Shown here piece after piece: positions 7,489 through 17,472 of a stretch of 63,874 bases of DNA. Every line of letters begins with the position of its first letter. Positions within the stretch are counted from its first letter, which is position 1. Source of the stretch: Cyanobacteriota bacterium. Lineage in GTDB: Bacteria; Cyanobacteriota; Cyanobacteriia; PCC-6307; Cyanobiaceae. The notes under the pieces were generated by a model that saw only the letters and a list, made by a program, of their open reading frames with translations, was not told the origin of the DNA and did no database searches. The DNA lies in NCBI GenBank assembly GCA_026389315.1, contig JAPLIC010000020.1, positions 1 to 63,874 on the forward strand, read 5' to 3'. The translations under genes and the position numbers were made by a program.

Positions 7489-9972
7489 ATGGCCGAGGAC
7501 CGCGCCGGAGACCGCATCGAGTCGATCGCCCTGCATCAGGAGATGCAACGCTCGTACCTCGAATACGCCATGAGCGTCATCGTCGGCAGGGCTCTGCCAG
7601 ACGTGCGCGATGGCCTCAAACCCGTGCAAAGGCGCATCCTCTTCGCCATGCACGAACTGGGGCTGACTCCGGATCGCCCCTACCGCAAATGCGCCCGGGT
7701 CGTGGGCGATGTGCTCGGCAAATACCACCCCCACGGCGATCAGGCGGTCTATGACGCCTTGGTGCGGTTGGTGCAGACCTTCTCCAGCCGTCACCCCCTC
7801 CTCGATGGCCACGGCAACTTCGGTTCGGTGGATGACGATCCACCGGCGGCGATGCGTTACACCGAAACCCGGCTCGCCCCGATCGCCCATGAGGGGATGC
7901 TCGATGAGATCGGCAGCGAAACGGTGGATTTCGCCCCCAATTTCGACGGCTCCCAGCAGGAACCGACCGTCCTGCCAGCCCAACTTCCCTTTCTACTGCT
8001 GAATGGCTGCACCGGCATTGCCGTCGGCATGGCCACCAACATCCCCCCCCACAACCTGGGGGAGGTGGTTGATGCCCTGATTGCCCTGATCCGCAAGCCC
8101 GATCTGGACGACGACAAGCTGCTGCAGTTGGTGCCCGGCCCCGATTTCCCCACCGGCGGTGAGGTTCTCATCGGCAGTGGTGTGCGTGAAACCTATCTGG
8201 GTGGCCGCGGCAGCATCCCGATGCGCGGAGTGGCCCACCTGGAGGAAGTGCAACCCGGCAAGGGTCGCCATCGCCGCGGTGCCGTGGTGATCACGGAATT
8301 GCCCTATCAACTCAGCAAGGCCGGCTGGATTGAGAAATTGGCCGAACAGGTCAACGACGGCAAGATCACGGGCATCGCCGACATCCGTGATGAAAGCGAT
8401 CGAGACGGCATGCGGGTGGTGGTGGAAGTGCGCCGTGATGCGGAAGCTTCCAAGGTGCTGGAAGACCTGCAGAGGCGCACCGCCCTGCAGAGCAATTTTG
8501 GCGCCATCCTGCTGGCCCTGGTGAACGGCCAACCCCAACAGCTCAGCCTGCGCCAGCTGTTGAACCACTTTCTCGAATACCGCGAACTCACCCTGCTGCG
8601 CCGCACCCGCCACGCCCTGCGGCGCTGTGAGGATCGCCTGGAGGTGGTTCAGGGTCTGATCAAAGCCCTGACGAACCTGCAGCAGGTGATTGCCCTGATC
8701 ACCGCCGCCGCCGATGCGGCAGCCGCCAAAGCAGCCCTGCAGGTGCAACTCGACCTGACGGAACGCCAAGCCGAGGCCGTCTTGGCGATGCCCCTGCGGC
8801 GCCTCACCGGCCTGGAGCAAGAAAGCCTGCGCAAGGAATCCGAAGACCTGGCGACCGAGCGCACCCGGCTGCGGCACCTGCTCGACGACCGGGACACCCT
8901 CTTGAACACGATGGTGAGTGAGTTGAAGGTGCTCAAAAAGCGCTACTCCACCCCCCGCCGCACCCGCCTGGTGGAGGGGGGAGACGAACTGGTGGCCCTG
9001 CGGGCTGCAGCGGTGCGGCCCAATACCGAACTGCAGCGGCAACAGGCCTTCGAGGGGCTTGCCAACGACAGCCAACTGCTGATCCAAGCCGATGGACTGG
9101 TGCGCATCGTCTCCGCCCAGATCCTGGGCAAACTGCACCTGCAGGAAACCGCTGAGGCGGGAGAACATCCCGCACCGGCCCGCATTCTGCTGCCCGTGCA
9201 GGCTCAACCGGCCTTACTGGCTTTCACCGCCGCCGGCAGGGTGGCGCTGCTGCGTTGGGAATTCGCCGGTCAGCAAAGCGGCGGATTGGAGAAATTCCTG
9301 CCCGACAGCCTCGAAGGCGAACGGGTGATCCAGGTATTGCCCCTGCCCAAGCAACCCGACTGCAGCCTCGGTCTACTGAGTACCGATGGCCGCTTCAAGC
9401 GCTTGCCCCTCGAAGAATTCCTGGAACTCTCCGGTCGGGCCGCCACCATCCTCAAACTCAAGGAAGGGGTGGAGCTGCAACGGGTGGTGGCCTGCCGCGA
9501 AGACCAAGAGCTGGTGGTGGCCAGCAGCACGGGCCGGGTGTTGCGACTGGCCATCAACGAAGCCAATCTGCCGGTGATGGGGCGCATGGCCCAGGGACCC
9601 ACCCTGATGCGACTGCTGCCCGGCGAACGGGTGGTGGGAGCCGCCAGTAGCCCCTCCAGTGGCGACGTGGTGCTGGCCAGCCGCCTGGGGCAACTGAAGC
9701 GGCTGGCCCTGGAAAGTCTGCGGCTGTGTCAACGGGGCGATCTAGGCCAGATCGGCCTGCGCTTCCTCGATCGCTCCGACGCGTTGGTGGACCTGCAAGG
9801 CCCGGGATCCAGCGTGATGGGGGTGCTGTTGGCCGGTGGCAACGGCCGCAGCCTGCGGTTGAAATTGGCGCAAGTGCCTTTGGAGGACACCAGCGGTTCG
9901 GGCCTCAGCCTCGGCCTGGCCACGGGCCAGCAGGTGCAAGAGCTGGTGCCCCTGCTGATGGACGAAGCTTGA
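7489..9972 (+). CDS. Type IIA DNA topoisomerase subunit A (GyrA/ParC-like)
   Basis: This is the breakage-reunion subunit of gyrase or topoisomerase IV (827 residues). Motifs in order are [20 protein letters not shown] at about 25-44, [17 protein letters not shown], the active-site Tyr124 in [10 protein letters not shown], and [13 protein letters not shown]. The winged-helix and tower region is followed by a coiled coil (about 440-490) and a C-terminal beta-pinwheel. I find no GyrA-box (QRRGGKG) in the C-terminal domain, the motif gyrase needs for wrapping DNA, so this is probably the second subunit-A paralogue that many cyanobacteria carry. It sits in the conserved origin-proximal block, convergent with purF. 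Confidence 0.93.
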   Translation: MAEDRAGDRIESIALHQEMQRSYLEYAMSVIVGRALPDVRDGLKPVQRRILFAMHELGLTPDRPYRKCARVVGDVLGKYHPHGDQAVYDALVRLVQTFSSRHPLLDGHGNFGSVDDDPPAAMRYTETRLAPIAHEGMLDEIGSETVDFAPNFDGSQQEPTVLPAQLPFLLLNGCTGIAVGMATNIPPHNLGEVVDALIALIRKPDLDDDKLLQLVPGPDFPTGGEVLIGSGVRETYLGGRGSIPMRGVAHLEEVQPGKGRHRRGAVVITELPYQLSKAGWIEKLAEQVNDGKITGIADIRDESDRDGMRVVVEVRRDAEASKVLEDLQRRTALQSNFGAILLALVNGQPQQLSLRQLLNHFLEYRELTLLRRTRHALRRCEDRLEVVQGLIKALTNLQQVIALITAAADAAAAKAALQVQLDLTERQAEAVLAMPLRRLTGLEQESLRKESEDLATERTRLRHLLDDRDTLLNTMVSELKVLKKRYSTPRRTRLVEGGDELVALRAAAVRPNTELQRQQAFEGLANDSQLLIQADGLVRIVSAQILGKLHLQETAEAGEHPAPARILLPVQAQPALLAFTAAGRVALLRWEFAGQQSGGLEKFLPDSLEGERVIQVLPLPKQPDCSLGLLSTDGRFKRLPLEEFLELSGRAATILKLKEGVELQRVVACREDQELVVASSTGRVLRLAINEANLPVMGRMAQGPTLMRLLPGERVVGAASSPSSGDVVLASRLGQLKRLALESLRLCQRGDLGQIGLRFLDRSDALVDLQGPGSSVMGVLLAGGNGRSLRLKLAQVPLEDTSGSGLSLGLATGQQVQELVPLLMDEA

Positions 9973-10751
9973 AGCACCCAACCCCCCCCTTGTCCCCTTG
10001 GTGGAGGGCCTGGGGTCTGCTGGTGGGAGCCGGCCTGCAGGTCGTCGTCGGATGGCCCGGGCTGCCTGGCTTCACCCAGGGGCAGGGGCCAATCCCGGCC
10101 CCGCAGGCGCTGGAAACGCCGATTCCCCTGCGGGAACCGGCCGGCCAGGAGCTGCTGCGGGGCAGTGATGCCCGGGCCGACTATGGCCCCCTATCCCAGG
10201 AATTCGAAACCCAGGCCAACCTCTCCTATTGCGGCGTGGCCAGCTTGGTGATGGTGCTGAACAGCCTGGGAGTGCCCGCCCCTGCTGTACCTGGCTACCC
10301 CGGATACCACTTCTGGACGCAGGAGAATGTCTTCGGCGGACCTGGCGGGGACCGGTTCGTACGGGCTGAGCGGGTGCGGCGGGAAGGCATGACCCTGGCC
10401 CAACTGCATGGCTGGTCAAGCGACCACGGACTGGTGGTACGGCGTTTCCACGGGGACCAGCTGAACCTGGAGCAGTTCCGTCAACTGTTGCGCGAGGGTC
10501 TCCGCGATGGCCGCGATCGGCTGATGGTGAATTACCTGCGCACTGGCATCGCCCAGAAAGGGGGGGGCCACATCTCACCCATCGCTGCCTACGACAGCCG
10601 CAGCGATCGGGTTCTGATTTTGGATGTGGCCCGCTATCGCTATCCGGCGGTGTGGGTTAAATCCGAAGCGCTCTGGCGGTCCATGGGCGAAGTGGACAAG
10701 ACTTCAGGACAGAGCCGGGGATTATTGAGTGTTCGCCTTAATCAGAACTAA
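9969..10751 (+). CDS. Phytochelatin synthase-like cysteine peptidase/transpeptidase
   Basis: Phytochelatin synthases cleave glycine from glutathione and, in eukaryotes, transfer gamma-Glu-Cys to build metal-binding peptides; short bacterial forms act mainly as glutathione hydrolases. From TTG 9969 (overlapping the topoisomerase stop) the protein has 260 residues: an N-terminal hydrophobic stretch ([15 protein letters not shown]) that may be a signal peptide or anchor, then the papain-like catalytic domain. The triad is visible as C88 ([17 protein letters not shown]), H201 ([12 protein letters not shown]) and D219 ([11 protein letters not shown]). The 18-residue His-Asp spacing equals that of Arabidopsis PCS1 (H162/D180). 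There is no Cys-rich C-terminal domain. Start is uncertain. Confidence 0.85.
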   Translation: MKHPTPPLSPWWRAWGLLVGAGLQVVVGWPGLPGFTQGQGPIPAPQALETPIPLREPAGQELLRGSDARADYGPLSQEFETQANLSYCGVASLVMVLNSLGVPAPAVPGYPGYHFWTQENVFGGPGGDRFVRAERVRREGMTLAQLHGWSSDHGLVVRRFHGDQLNLEQFRQLLREGLRDGRDRLMVNYLRTGIAQKGGGHISPIAAYDSRSDRVLILDVARYRYPAVWVKSEALWRSMGEVDKTSGQSRGLLSVRLNQN

Positions 10752-10804
10752 TTCCCCATTCCAAGCCAAAAACCAAAGCAGCCTTGACTGAGTCAGAATT
10801 CAAC

Positions 10805-12295
10805 CTAAAAAACCGGCACCAGGGCTCCTGCCAGGCCCGCCGGCTCCAACATCAATTTACTGCCACGCACCTGCTCATCCATTTCGATCGGATATTGGCC
10901 ATCGAAGCAGGCCGTGCAGAACTGACTGGAGGGGGCATGGGCCGACTCCAACATACCCTCCTTGCTGAGGTAGGCAAGAGAATCAACGCCTAGATGGGCC
11001 TCAATTTCGGCAAGGTTGAGTCGGGCCGCGATCAAATGGTCCTGGGTATCGGTGTCGATGCCGTAGAAACAGGGATGGGTGACCGGCGGCGAACTGATGC
11101 GCATGTGAACTTCGGTGGCCCCGGCATCGCGCAGAGCCTGAACCAACTTGCGGCTGGTGGTGCCCCGCACGATCGAATCATCGATCACCACGACCCGCTT
11201 GCCGGCCAGCACATCGGGCAGGGGATTAAGTTTGACGCGAATACCGACTTCGCGCATCGCCTGGGTGGGCTGGATGAACGTGCGACCGACATAACGGTTC
11301 TTAATCAGGCCATCGGCAAAGGGAATGCCACTGAATTGGGAATAACCAATCGCCGCAGGGATACCGGAATCAGGAACACCAATAACAAGATCGGCCTGGA
11401 CAGGTTTCTGACGGGCCAAAGCCTCACCGATGCGTACGCGATAGCTGTAGAGGGACTCACCAAAGAAACGACTATCGGGACGGGCAAAATAAATCATCTC
11501 AAATACACATAACTTAGCAGGTTCTTCAGACCAAATCTGACGTTTTGGCTCCAAATCACCGCTACGGAAATGGATTAACTCACCAGGATGGACAACATCT
11601 ACATACTTGGCACCAATAATATCGAGGCCACAGGATTCACTACTGGCCACCCACTGCCCCTCTTCCACTTCCCCCAGGCGACCAAACACCAGCGGCCGAA
11701 TGCCATGGCCATCCCGCACCGCAAACAACCCCTCCGTGGTGCCAATCACCAAGCTGAAGGCGCCGCGGCAACGGCCCACCGCCTGACGGATGGCAGCAGC
11801 CCAGTCCAAACCGCCATCCACCGCCTGTTGCAGGGCAAAGGCGATCAACTCGGAATCGGTGGTGGAAGTAAATTCTGAAGAAAAGTGATCGAGGGCCAGG
11901 CGCAGCTCGGCCGCATTCACCAGATTGCCGTTGTGGGCCAGGGCCAGGGGCCCAAGGCGGGTCATGAGCACCACCGGCTGGGCGTTGCAAACCTTGCTGC
12001 TACCGGTCGTGGAATAGCGGTTATGGCCGATCGCCAGCTCGCCGGTCATGCGCTCCAGCACCTCCTGATCAAACACCTGGCTGACCAAGCCCATGTCCTT
12101 GTGCAGCCGTACCTGGGGGCCTTCGAAAACCGCCATGCCCGCCGATTCCTGGCCGCGATGCTGGAGGGCGTAAAGGCCGAAGTAAGTGAGGTTGGCGACG
12201 GGCTGCCCGGGAGCCAGCACGGCAAACACTCCGCAAGCTTCTTCAGGCTTGTCGGGGCGATCGGCTGGGATCTCAACCAGTGGGGGCTCAACCAT
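10805..12295 (-). CDS. purF: Amidophosphoribosyltransferase
   Basis: PurF catalyses the first committed step of purine synthesis, PRPP + glutamine to phosphoribosylamine. The N-terminal Ntn hydrolase domain begins after a short propeptide (DRPDKPEEACGVF); cleavage exposes Cys21. The PRPP loop VVVIDDSIVRGTTSRKL lies in the C-terminal phosphoribosyltransferase domain. Cysteines in KLCVFEMIYFARPDS and in FCTACFDGQ near the C-terminus mark the Bacillus-type Fe-S enzyme. I chose ATG 12295 (MVEPPLVEIPAD) because it gives a standard short propeptide; the frame is open to 12373. It lies downstream of purL on the same strand. Confidence 0.95.
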   Translation of the reverse strand: MVEPPLVEIPADRPDKPEEACGVFAVLAPGQPVANLTYFGLYALQHRGQESAGMAVFEGPQVRLHKDMGLVSQVFDQEVLERMTGELAIGHNRYSTTGSSKVCNAQPVVLMTRLGPLALAHNGNLVNAAELRLALDHFSSEFTSTTDSELIAFALQQAVDGGLDWAAAIRQAVGRCRGAFSLVIGTTEGLFAVRDGHGIRPLVFGRLGEVEEGQWVASSESCGLDIIGAKYVDVVHPGELIHFRSGDLEPKRQIWSEEPAKLCVFEMIYFARPDSRFFGESLYSYRVRIGEALARQKPVQADLVIGVPDSGIPAAIGYSQFSGIPFADGLIKNRYVGRTFIQPTQAMREVGIRVKLNPLPDVLAGKRVVVIDDSIVRGTTSRKLVQALRDAGATEVHMRISSPPVTHPCFYGIDTDTQDHLIAARLNLAEIEAHLGVDSLAYLSKEGMLESAHAPSSQFCTACFDGQYPIEMDEQVRGSKLMLEPAGLAGALVPVF

Positions 12296-12400
12296 GGAAA
12301 AAGCCATGGGGAGGATGGGTTGGCACGGGGCAAACCACCTCCTGACTACGGGCATCCTGGCGCATCGTCGCAAGGGCGGGTGTGGCGAAAGCCGCCGGAC

Positions 12401-14785
12401 TCAAACCGTGGGCGGCCAATCGCCAAGGGGGTTTGCCCCGAGGCGACGGGGAATCCCCCCCTCAAAACTGTCCCTCAAGGACTCCAGGGGCAGCTGCAGC
12501 AGGGTGTCAGCCCCACTGGTCACCGTCAGCTCGGCCTGGGCCACCACCTCCCCTACCAAAGTGGTGGGAACACCGACGGCAGCCGCCTCGCTCAGCAGCT
12601 GGCGCCAACCTGCAGCCGCCCCAACCGGCACGCTTACCAACACGCGAGCGGCGGACTCGGCGAACAGAAGTCGGTCGAGGCGCACCCCACTGGCCGGCAG
12701 CTCCAGGGAGGCCCCCAGGCCGCCCGCCAGGCAGGCTTCAGCGGCGGCCACCGCCAATCCCCCATCACTGAGGTCGTGGGCACTGGTCACCAGGTCGGCG
12801 GCGATGGCACGCCGCAGCAGCTCCTGGAGTCGCGCCTCCAACTCCAGATCGATGCGGGGGGGGCGACCGGTGCAGAGACCATGGATCACCGTCTGATAGC
12901 TGCTGCCCGCCAAGCTGATTCGATCATCGGGCCCATCGACACCGCTCTCGGGGGCCAGACCTAATAGCCAGATGGCATCGCCCGGCTGGCGCCAACCCAT
13001 CCCCCGCACCTGGTTGAGATCGCTGACCAAACCCACCATGCCCACCACCGGTGTGGGTTGGATCGGTTGGAGGCGGCCATCGGGCAGGCGGGTTTCGTTA
13101 TATAAAGAAACGTTGCCCCCCGTGACGGGGGTGCCGAGGGCCAGACAGGCCCGGGACAGGCCGCGACAGGCCTGGGCCAACTGCCAGTAGCCGGTGTCGG
13201 TGTCCGGAGAAGGAAAGTTGAGGTTGTCGGTGACGGCCAAGGGCTCGGCGCCGACACAGCTGAGGTTGCGAGCGGCCTCCGCCACGGCCGCCATGGCGCC
13301 CCGCTCCGGATCCAGGGCCACCCAGCGATTGGGGCAATCCACCACCGCCGCCACCCCCCGCTGGCCAGCGACCATCGCCCCCTGCCCCTGCTGGGGTCGA
13401 AGACGCACAACGGCGGCATCGGCTCCCCCCGGGGGCACCACCGTGTTGGCCTGCACCTGGTGGTCGTACTGGCGCCAGATCCAACGCTTGCTGGCGATGG
13501 TGGGATCATCGAGCAGCCGCAGCAGCACCTCTCCCCAGGTCAACCGGCCCGCAGCCAGAACCACGCCGGCACTGGATGGCACAGGCAGGGACGATTCCTG
13601 CCACCTCCAGTGCTCCTGAATCTCGACGGGGGGGGACTCCAGCAGCACGTGATGGTTGATGGGCGTGTCGTCGGCCAGGGCACTGGCAGGGATTTCTGCC
13701 GCTACCTGCCCCCCCTGCAGGACCCGCACCACGTTTTCGACCAACACCCGTCCCACCACAGCAGCCTGGAGGCCCCAGCGGCGAAAGCGTTCCATCAGAG
13801 CCTCCTCGCGCCCCGGTTTGACCACGAACAACATGCGTTCCTGGGATTCCGAGAGCAGAAACTCGTAGGCCGTCATGCCTTGCTCGCGGGCCGGCACCCG
13901 ATCAAGATCCAGCTCGATCCCGACCCCCCCCTTGGCGGCCATCTCCGAGCAGCTGCAGGTGAGGCCGGCGGCGCCCATGTCCTGGGCGGCAACCACATCG
14001 CCACTTTGGAAGGCCTCCAAACAAGCCTCAATCAAGCCCTTCTCCAGAAAAGGGTCCCCCACCTGCACGGCGGGGCGATCGTCAAGGGAGGCCGCACTGA
14101 GTTCGGCGCTGGCGAAGCTGGCGCCCCCCATGCCGTCACGGCCGGTGGTACTGCCCACATAAACCACCGGATAACCAATGCCGGCGGCACCAGAACGCAC
14201 GATGTCCTCGGTTTCCATCAGACCCAGGGCCATGGCGTTGACGAGGGGATTGCCGGAATAGCTGGGGTCGAAACCCACCTCGCCGCCCACGGTGGGCACA
14301 CCAACGCAATTGCCGTAATGGGCGATGCCCGCCACCACCCCCTCCATCAGGCCGCCATTGCGGGGATCTTCGAGGGGACCAAAGCGCAAGGCATTGAGCA
14401 GGGCGATCGGTCGGGCGCCCATGGTGAAGATGTCGCGCAGGATGCCGCCGACTCCGGTGGCAGCCCCCTGGAAGGGCTCGACGGCCGAGGGATGGTTATG
14501 GCTCTCGATCTTGAAGGCCAGGCGCTGACCTTCGCCGAGATCCACCACGCCGGCGTTCTCACCGGGCCCCACCAGGATGCGGGGACCGCTGGTGGGAAAC
14601 TGGGCCAGCAGGGGTCTGGAGTTGCGATAGCAGCAGTGCTCCGACCACATGACGCCGAACATGCCCAACTCGGCCCGGTTGGGGGCGCGGCCCAGGCGCC
14701 GCACGATTTCGTCGTAATCGGCCTGGCTCAGGCCCTCCTTGCCAAGGGCATCGGACACCGAAAAGGTCTGGGTGGGGTCCACCAA
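12401..14785 (-). CDS. purL: Phosphoribosylformylglycinamidine synthase II (small-type PurL)
   Basis: PurL converts FGAR, glutamine and ATP to FGAM in purine synthesis, working with PurS and PurQ, which are not in this window. The 794-residue length and start at the AIRS-like domain show the small, three-subunit type. Motifs include [40 protein letters not shown] and [15 protein letters not shown], and the duplicated second half is present ([30 protein letters not shown]). Start codon is TTG 14785 or GTG 14782. It is followed on the same strand by purF. Confidence 0.96.
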   Translation of the reverse strand: MVDPTQTFSVSDALGKEGLSQADYDEIVRRLGRAPNRAELGMFGVMWSEHCCYRNSRPLLAQFPTSGPRILVGPGENAGVVDLGEGQRLAFKIESHNHPSAVEPFQGAATGVGGILRDIFTMGARPIALLNALRFGPLEDPRNGGLMEGVVAGIAHYGNCVGVPTVGGEVGFDPSYSGNPLVNAMALGLMETEDIVRSGAAGIGYPVVYVGSTTGRDGMGGASFASAELSAASLDDRPAVQVGDPFLEKGLIEACLEAFQSGDVVAAQDMGAAGLTCSCSEMAAKGGVGIELDLDRVPAREQGMTAYEFLLSESQERMLFVVKPGREEALMERFRRWGLQAAVVGRVLVENVVRVLQGGQVAAEIPASALADDTPINHHVLLESPPVEIQEHWRWQESSLPVPSSAGVVLAAGRLTWGEVLLRLLDDPTIASKRWIWRQYDHQVQANTVVPPGGADAAVVRLRPQQGQGAMVAGQRGVAAVVDCPNRWVALDPERGAMAAVAEAARNLSCVGAEPLAVTDNLNFPSPDTDTGYWQLAQACRGLSRACLALGTPVTGGNVSLYNETRLPDGRLQPIQPTPVVGMVGLVSDLNQVRGMGWRQPGDAIWLLGLAPESGVDGPDDRISLAGSSYQTVIHGLCTGRPPRIDLELEARLQELLRRAIAADLVTSAHDLSDGGLAVAAAEACLAGGLGASLELPASGVRLDRLLFAESAARVLVSVPVGAAAGWRQLLSEAAAVGVPTTLVGEVVAQAELTVTSGADTLLQLPLESLRDSFEGGIPRRLGANPLGDWPPTV

Positions 14786-14849
14786 AGCGGCGCCAACAAC
14801 GACAGCACCTGAGTCTCCAACAGCGCGTCACCCGAGGCGTCCAAGGGCA

Positions 14850-15809
14850 TCACACCCAGGGGTCCCCCTCCTGCTCCGGCTCGGCGGATGCCCCGGGTCG
14901 GGGGGAACGGCGGGAGCGGGGAATGGCGCTCTCGACTGGGCGGCTGCGGCGACGGGGAGCGCTGGACTCGACGGGGGCGTCCGGCGATGCCGTTGGCCAA
15001 GGCGCCCCAACGTCGTCGTCCCAATCCTCCAGCGGGTCGGAGCGAGTGGCGCGACCACGGGCGTCGGGATGTTCATCGGGATGTTGGTCTTCGCTTGGAT
15101 CCCAACGACCGCCGGGACCGTAGGAGAAGGGACCTTGCGGTTCCCCCCGTCCCCGTTCGCCCTCCTCCCAAGGGGGTTCCTCAAGCCAACCCTCCAATTT
15201 GTCCTCAACCCGATCGCCAACCTGCTGAAACTGATCCCGCAGCCGGGAGGTCTCCTGGCCCACCTGATCGCGCAGACGCCGCGATCGGCGCAGAAATTCC
15301 TGACGCACACTGGCCCTGGCCAGGGGCAAATCATCCAACTCCCGCAGGGCGGTGACGACCCGACCGCTCTGCTGGTCGACGATGCGGTCGGGGCTGAGTC
15401 GCCAGCGGCTGCTGCCGGGAAGCCGCGGGTCACTGCGGGAAACCAGGTAATGGAGGATGCGGCCGCTGCGTAGTTCAACCGCAGCATCGGCAACATGCCC
15501 CAGGTTTTGGCCGTCAACTCCGATGAGGGCCGCATCGAACAGGGTGGGTAGGCGCTCGAGGGTGGCGGGATCGGTATCGGCAGGGAACCCTTTGACAAAA
15601 GCCTCCTGCTCGCTGAGGCCCCTGAGCTGATTCAGGCGCCACACCTGGCGGCGTTGGCCAAAGGCGGAGGGGCGGCTCACCCAGCCGAGCAGGCGATGGA
15701 CGGGGGGATGCATCCAGCCGAGGAGCCCCGTTCCATGGTCGGTACCCTGATCACAGCGCACGCGCCTGGCTAACAGGTCACTGAGTAACAACTGCTCCGG
15801 AAGGGTCAC
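14850..15809 (-). CDS. PRC-barrel domain protein
   Basis: This 319-residue protein is conserved between dnaN and purL in picocyanobacteria. Two PRC-barrel-like beta units can be seen at about 60-150 (FDAALIGVDGQNLGHVADAA and SSRWRLSPDRIVDQQSGRVV). After them comes a charged helix rich in Arg/Gln (about 160-205) and a long disordered C-terminal tail rich in Pro, Arg and Asp. PRC barrels occur in RimM and photosynthetic reaction-centre H subunits; the substrate here is unknown. It starts 4 bp after the dnaN stop, so the two are almost certainly co-transcribed. Confidence 0.85.
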   Translation of the reverse strand: MTLPEQLLLSDLLARRVRCDQGTDHGTGLLGWMHPPVHRLLGWVSRPSAFGQRRQVWRLNQLRGLSEQEAFVKGFPADTDPATLERLPTLFDAALIGVDGQNLGHVADAAVELRSGRILHYLVSRSDPRLPGSSRWRLSPDRIVDQQSGRVVTALRELDDLPLARASVRQEFLRRSRRLRDQVGQETSRLRDQFQQVGDRVEDKLEGWLEEPPWEEGERGRGEPQGPFSYGPGGRWDPSEDQHPDEHPDARGRATRSDPLEDWDDDVGAPWPTASPDAPVESSAPRRRSRPVESAIPRSRRSPRPGASAEPEQEGDPWV

Positions 15810-15813
15810 GTCC

Positions 15814-16959
15814 TCAGGTTCGGATCTGAACCGGCATCACCAGATATACAAAAGCATCCGGCTCACCAACAGGCTCCAGGACCGCGGGGGTGGTGGGGGC
15901 GTTGCACTTGAGAACCACCTCGTTGCCGCCCATCACCTTGAGTCCATCCAGTAGATAGCGGACATTGAAGGCGATATCGATGGGATCGCCTTCAATGCTG
16001 GCCGCCAGGGATTCCGAACCGCTGCCCACGTCCTGGGCGTCGGCGCGGATCGTGACCTTGCCGGCGGCCGGATCGGCGCTGATCGTCACCACGTTGTTGT
16101 GCTGATCGGCCAGCACCGCCACGCGCTCGAGGCCCGCAATGAACGCTCGCCGATCAAGCCGCAGATGGCGATTGAAACTGGCTGGAATCAGTTGGGCGTA
16201 GTTGGGATAGACGCCATCGATATTGCGACTGGTGAGCACCTGATCGGCCCAGAGGACCACCACTTGCCCCTGGTCACAGAAGAGGCTGAGGGGCTCCTGG
16301 GAAGGCCGGCCGCTGAGCAACCGCTCCAGCTCCCTGAGGGAGCGGGCGGGAACGGTGATGTCAAAGGGCTCAGCGCCACTACTGGCGGCCGTGGCCCCGT
16401 GGGCCAGGTGGAGCACCGCAAGCCGGTGGCCATCGGTGGCGGCACATTCAAGGCCCGCGCCATCAAGGCGCAGATGCACCCCGGTGAGCACTTGCTTGGC
16501 CTCATCGCCGCTGCTGGCAAAGAGAGTCGCCCGCAGGCCCCTGACCAGGGCATCGGCATCCAGACGGATCGAGGTGCCGGTCTGGTTCAGGGGAAGGTCG
16601 GGGAAATCATCGGCGGCCATGCCGCGCATGCGGTAGCTACCGCCAGAGCTGGTGAGTTCCACCTGCTCGTCTCCCTCCAGGCAACTGAGGCTAAGGGGGC
16701 TGTCCGCCGACAGACGGTTGACAATTTCTGCAAACAGGCGGGCCGGCAGGGTGATGGCTCCACTGGCTTCGACCGCGGCGGGAAGGCTCGTCTGGATGCC
16801 GAGGCTGAGGTCGAAGGCGGTGAGGCTGAGCCTCCCGGTGGCGGCATCAGCGGTGAGCAACACGTTGGCCAGAACCGGATGGGTCGGTCGGGCCGCCACG
16901 GCGCGGCCGACCAATTGAAGGCTGGCATTGAGTTCGGCCTGGGAGCACACCAGCTTCAT
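15814..16959 (-). CDS. dnaN: DNA polymerase III beta subunit (sliding clamp)
   Basis: DnaN is the ring-shaped processivity clamp of the replicative polymerase. It has 381 residues in three clamp domains: MKLVCSQAELNASLQLVGRAV at the start (20 of its residues match the family N-terminus), a second domain with LRATLFASSGDEAKQVLTGV, and the C-terminal YLVMPVQIR typical of the family. The frame is open to 17031, but ATG 16959 gives the standard N-terminus. It heads the minus-strand dnaN-PRC-purL-purF run, and the AT-rich candidate origin lies directly upstream. Confidence 0.97.
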   Translation of the reverse strand: MKLVCSQAELNASLQLVGRAVAARPTHPVLANVLLTADAATGRLSLTAFDLSLGIQTSLPAAVEASGAITLPARLFAEIVNRLSADSPLSLSCLEGDEQVELTSSGGSYRMRGMAADDFPDLPLNQTGTSIRLDADALVRGLRATLFASSGDEAKQVLTGVHLRLDGAGLECAATDGHRLAVLHLAHGATAASSGAEPFDITVPARSLRELERLLSGRPSQEPLSLFCDQGQVVVLWADQVLTSRNIDGVYPNYAQLIPASFNRHLRLDRRAFIAGLERVAVLADQHNNVVTISADPAAGKVTIRADAQDVGSGSESLAASIEGDPIDIAFNVRYLLDGLKVMGGNEVVLKCNAPTTPAVLEPVGEPDAFVYLVMPVQIRT

Positions 16960-17393
16960 GGCAAGGGTTGGACAGCGATGGCTGGCCTGGTGGTCTGAAT
17001 GTTGAGCCCACGGTTTCACAGCCAGGGGCAAAGCGCAACGGTGCCGAAGCGCCCGACTGCCATTCGGCTACTCAAAAAAATTCTAATTTTTAAAAGATAA
17101 ACTAAACCGTAGTAATAGGGGCTGGGGAAACGGTGGAAAACCCCAGGTTCGACTGTTTGGGTCTTGTTTTTTTGTTCACAGCCGTTTGGGATGGCTGTTT
17201 TGAACAGGACACCGCAATCAGGTTTTCCTCAGTTTCCCGACCCTGGGGAATAAACACCGTTGCCGGGGATTGAAAGTTCCCTTTCCTTTTCCCCGCTTTC
17301 GTTTGCGCCTTCACCAGATTTTCCCTGGGACGCTTTGGTGATCGGTTCAGGCAAGGCCCCTGTTCCCCAGATGCTTGCCCCTTCCCATAGGTC
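16960..17393. other. Candidate chromosomal replication origin (oriC) upstream of dnaN
   Basis: This stretch between thrC and dnaN has no convincing gene. It holds an AT-rich block (about 17068-17106, with runs of A and T) beside a DnaA-box-like TTTTCCACC on the minus strand (17140 to 17132). Further degenerate boxes are TTTTCCTCA (17223), TTTTCCCCG (17287), TTTTCCCTG (17319) and TTGTTCACA (17172). Cyanobacterial boxes are close to TTTTCCACA, so each is at least one mismatch away. Picocyanobacterial origins are known to lie beside dnaN. The dnaN promoter must also lie here. Confidence 0.45.
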
Positions 17394-17424
17394 AAAAAAA
17401 AAGCCCCGCCATCGCGGAAGCCTT
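17394..17424 (-). terminator. Rho-independent terminator after thrC
   Basis: On the minus strand a GC-rich hairpin (TTCCGC, loop, GCGGGG, with two G-T pairs) is followed by C and nine T residues (17402 to 17394). It lies about 50 bp beyond the thrC stop and would insulate the candidate origin and dnaN from thrC transcription. Confidence 0.65.
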
Positions 17425-17472
17425 GGGTTGGAGGCTGGCTGGGGCCAGGTCTCTGTCTGGATTTCGGTCTGT

